From assembly GCA_000447185.1 (NCBI GenBank), contig KE647186.1:1-35494 (forward strand): a DNA stretch of 35,494 nucleotides, read 5' to 3'. A program made the translations under genes and the position numbers. Shown here in pieces: positions 35,410 through 35,494 of the stretch (the first letter of the stretch is position 1; every line of letters starts with the position of its first letter). This DNA is from Vairimorpha apis BRL 01. Taxonomy: Eukaryota > Microsporidia > Nosematidae. Under the pieces are notes generated by a model. That model was not told where the DNA came from and did no database searches. It saw nothing but the letters and a program-made list of their open reading frames with translations.

Positions 35410-35494
35410 ATTAAAAGTTAATTAATTTAATTATAAAATTATCATTTAATTAATGATTTATGTAAAAAAAAATTAATATTATGATATCTAAAAT
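35410..35494. other. AT-rich flank of the piggyBac element
   Basis: Host flank beyond the right TTAA. No coding trace continuing the integrase remnant from the other side of the insertion was seen. Confidence 0.5.

Overview
The window is eukaryotic, extremely A+T-rich (about 80% by eye) and almost free of host genes. It looks like repeat-dominated intergenic DNA from an invertebrate. The organism cannot be fixed from sequence alone: piggyBac transposons, R4/Dong-type LINEs and a retroviral-type integrase would fit an AT-rich arthropod, such as some parasitoid wasps, but nothing here proves it. No intact host gene, rRNA or functional tRNA was found.

Layout. (1) 1-1390: decayed 3' part of an R4/Dong-like LINE. 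(2) 2991-3356, minus: one unidentified 121-codon ORF that looks like real coding sequence. (3) 4313-4735: tandem repeat with a 145-146 bp unit. (4) 8700-9330: a second, older R4-like remnant. (5) 9626-13769 and 13790-17106: two near-identical direct copies of one 3.3 kb segment, meeting exactly at a 20-N gap. Copy 1 carries an 860 bp piggyBac-type deletion derivative (9868-10727) at a TTAA that is single and empty in copy 2. The simplest reading is two alleles placed in tandem by the assembler, one with a polymorphic insertion. The segment also holds a long, previously hidden decayed ORF on the minus strand, best seen at 15081-17770. (6) 18770-19500, minus: a third R4-like remnant (zinc finger plus endonuclease). 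(7) 24687-28215: the longest R4-like element, with reverse transcriptase, CCHC finger and restriction-like endonuclease, broken by frameshifts and stops. A decayed 3' fragment of the same family follows at 28470-29110. (8) 32071-32152: GC-rich foldback with tRNA-like arms. (9) 32700-33240, minus: retroviral-type integrase core remnant. It abuts a full-length piggyBac element of a different family (33247-35405), with terminal inverted repeats, TTAA target duplication, an almost complete transposase in four frame-shifted pieces and GC-rich subterminal hairpins.

The remaining stretches (about 1.4-3.0, 3.4-4.3, 4.7-8.7, 17.8-18.8, 19.7-24.7, 29.1-32.0 kb) are very A/T-rich sequence with no supportable gene. 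The genes do not form a pathway. The region is a graveyard of mobile elements, with at least two piggyBac families (one recently mobile on the evidence of the empty site) and repeated R4-clade insertions.
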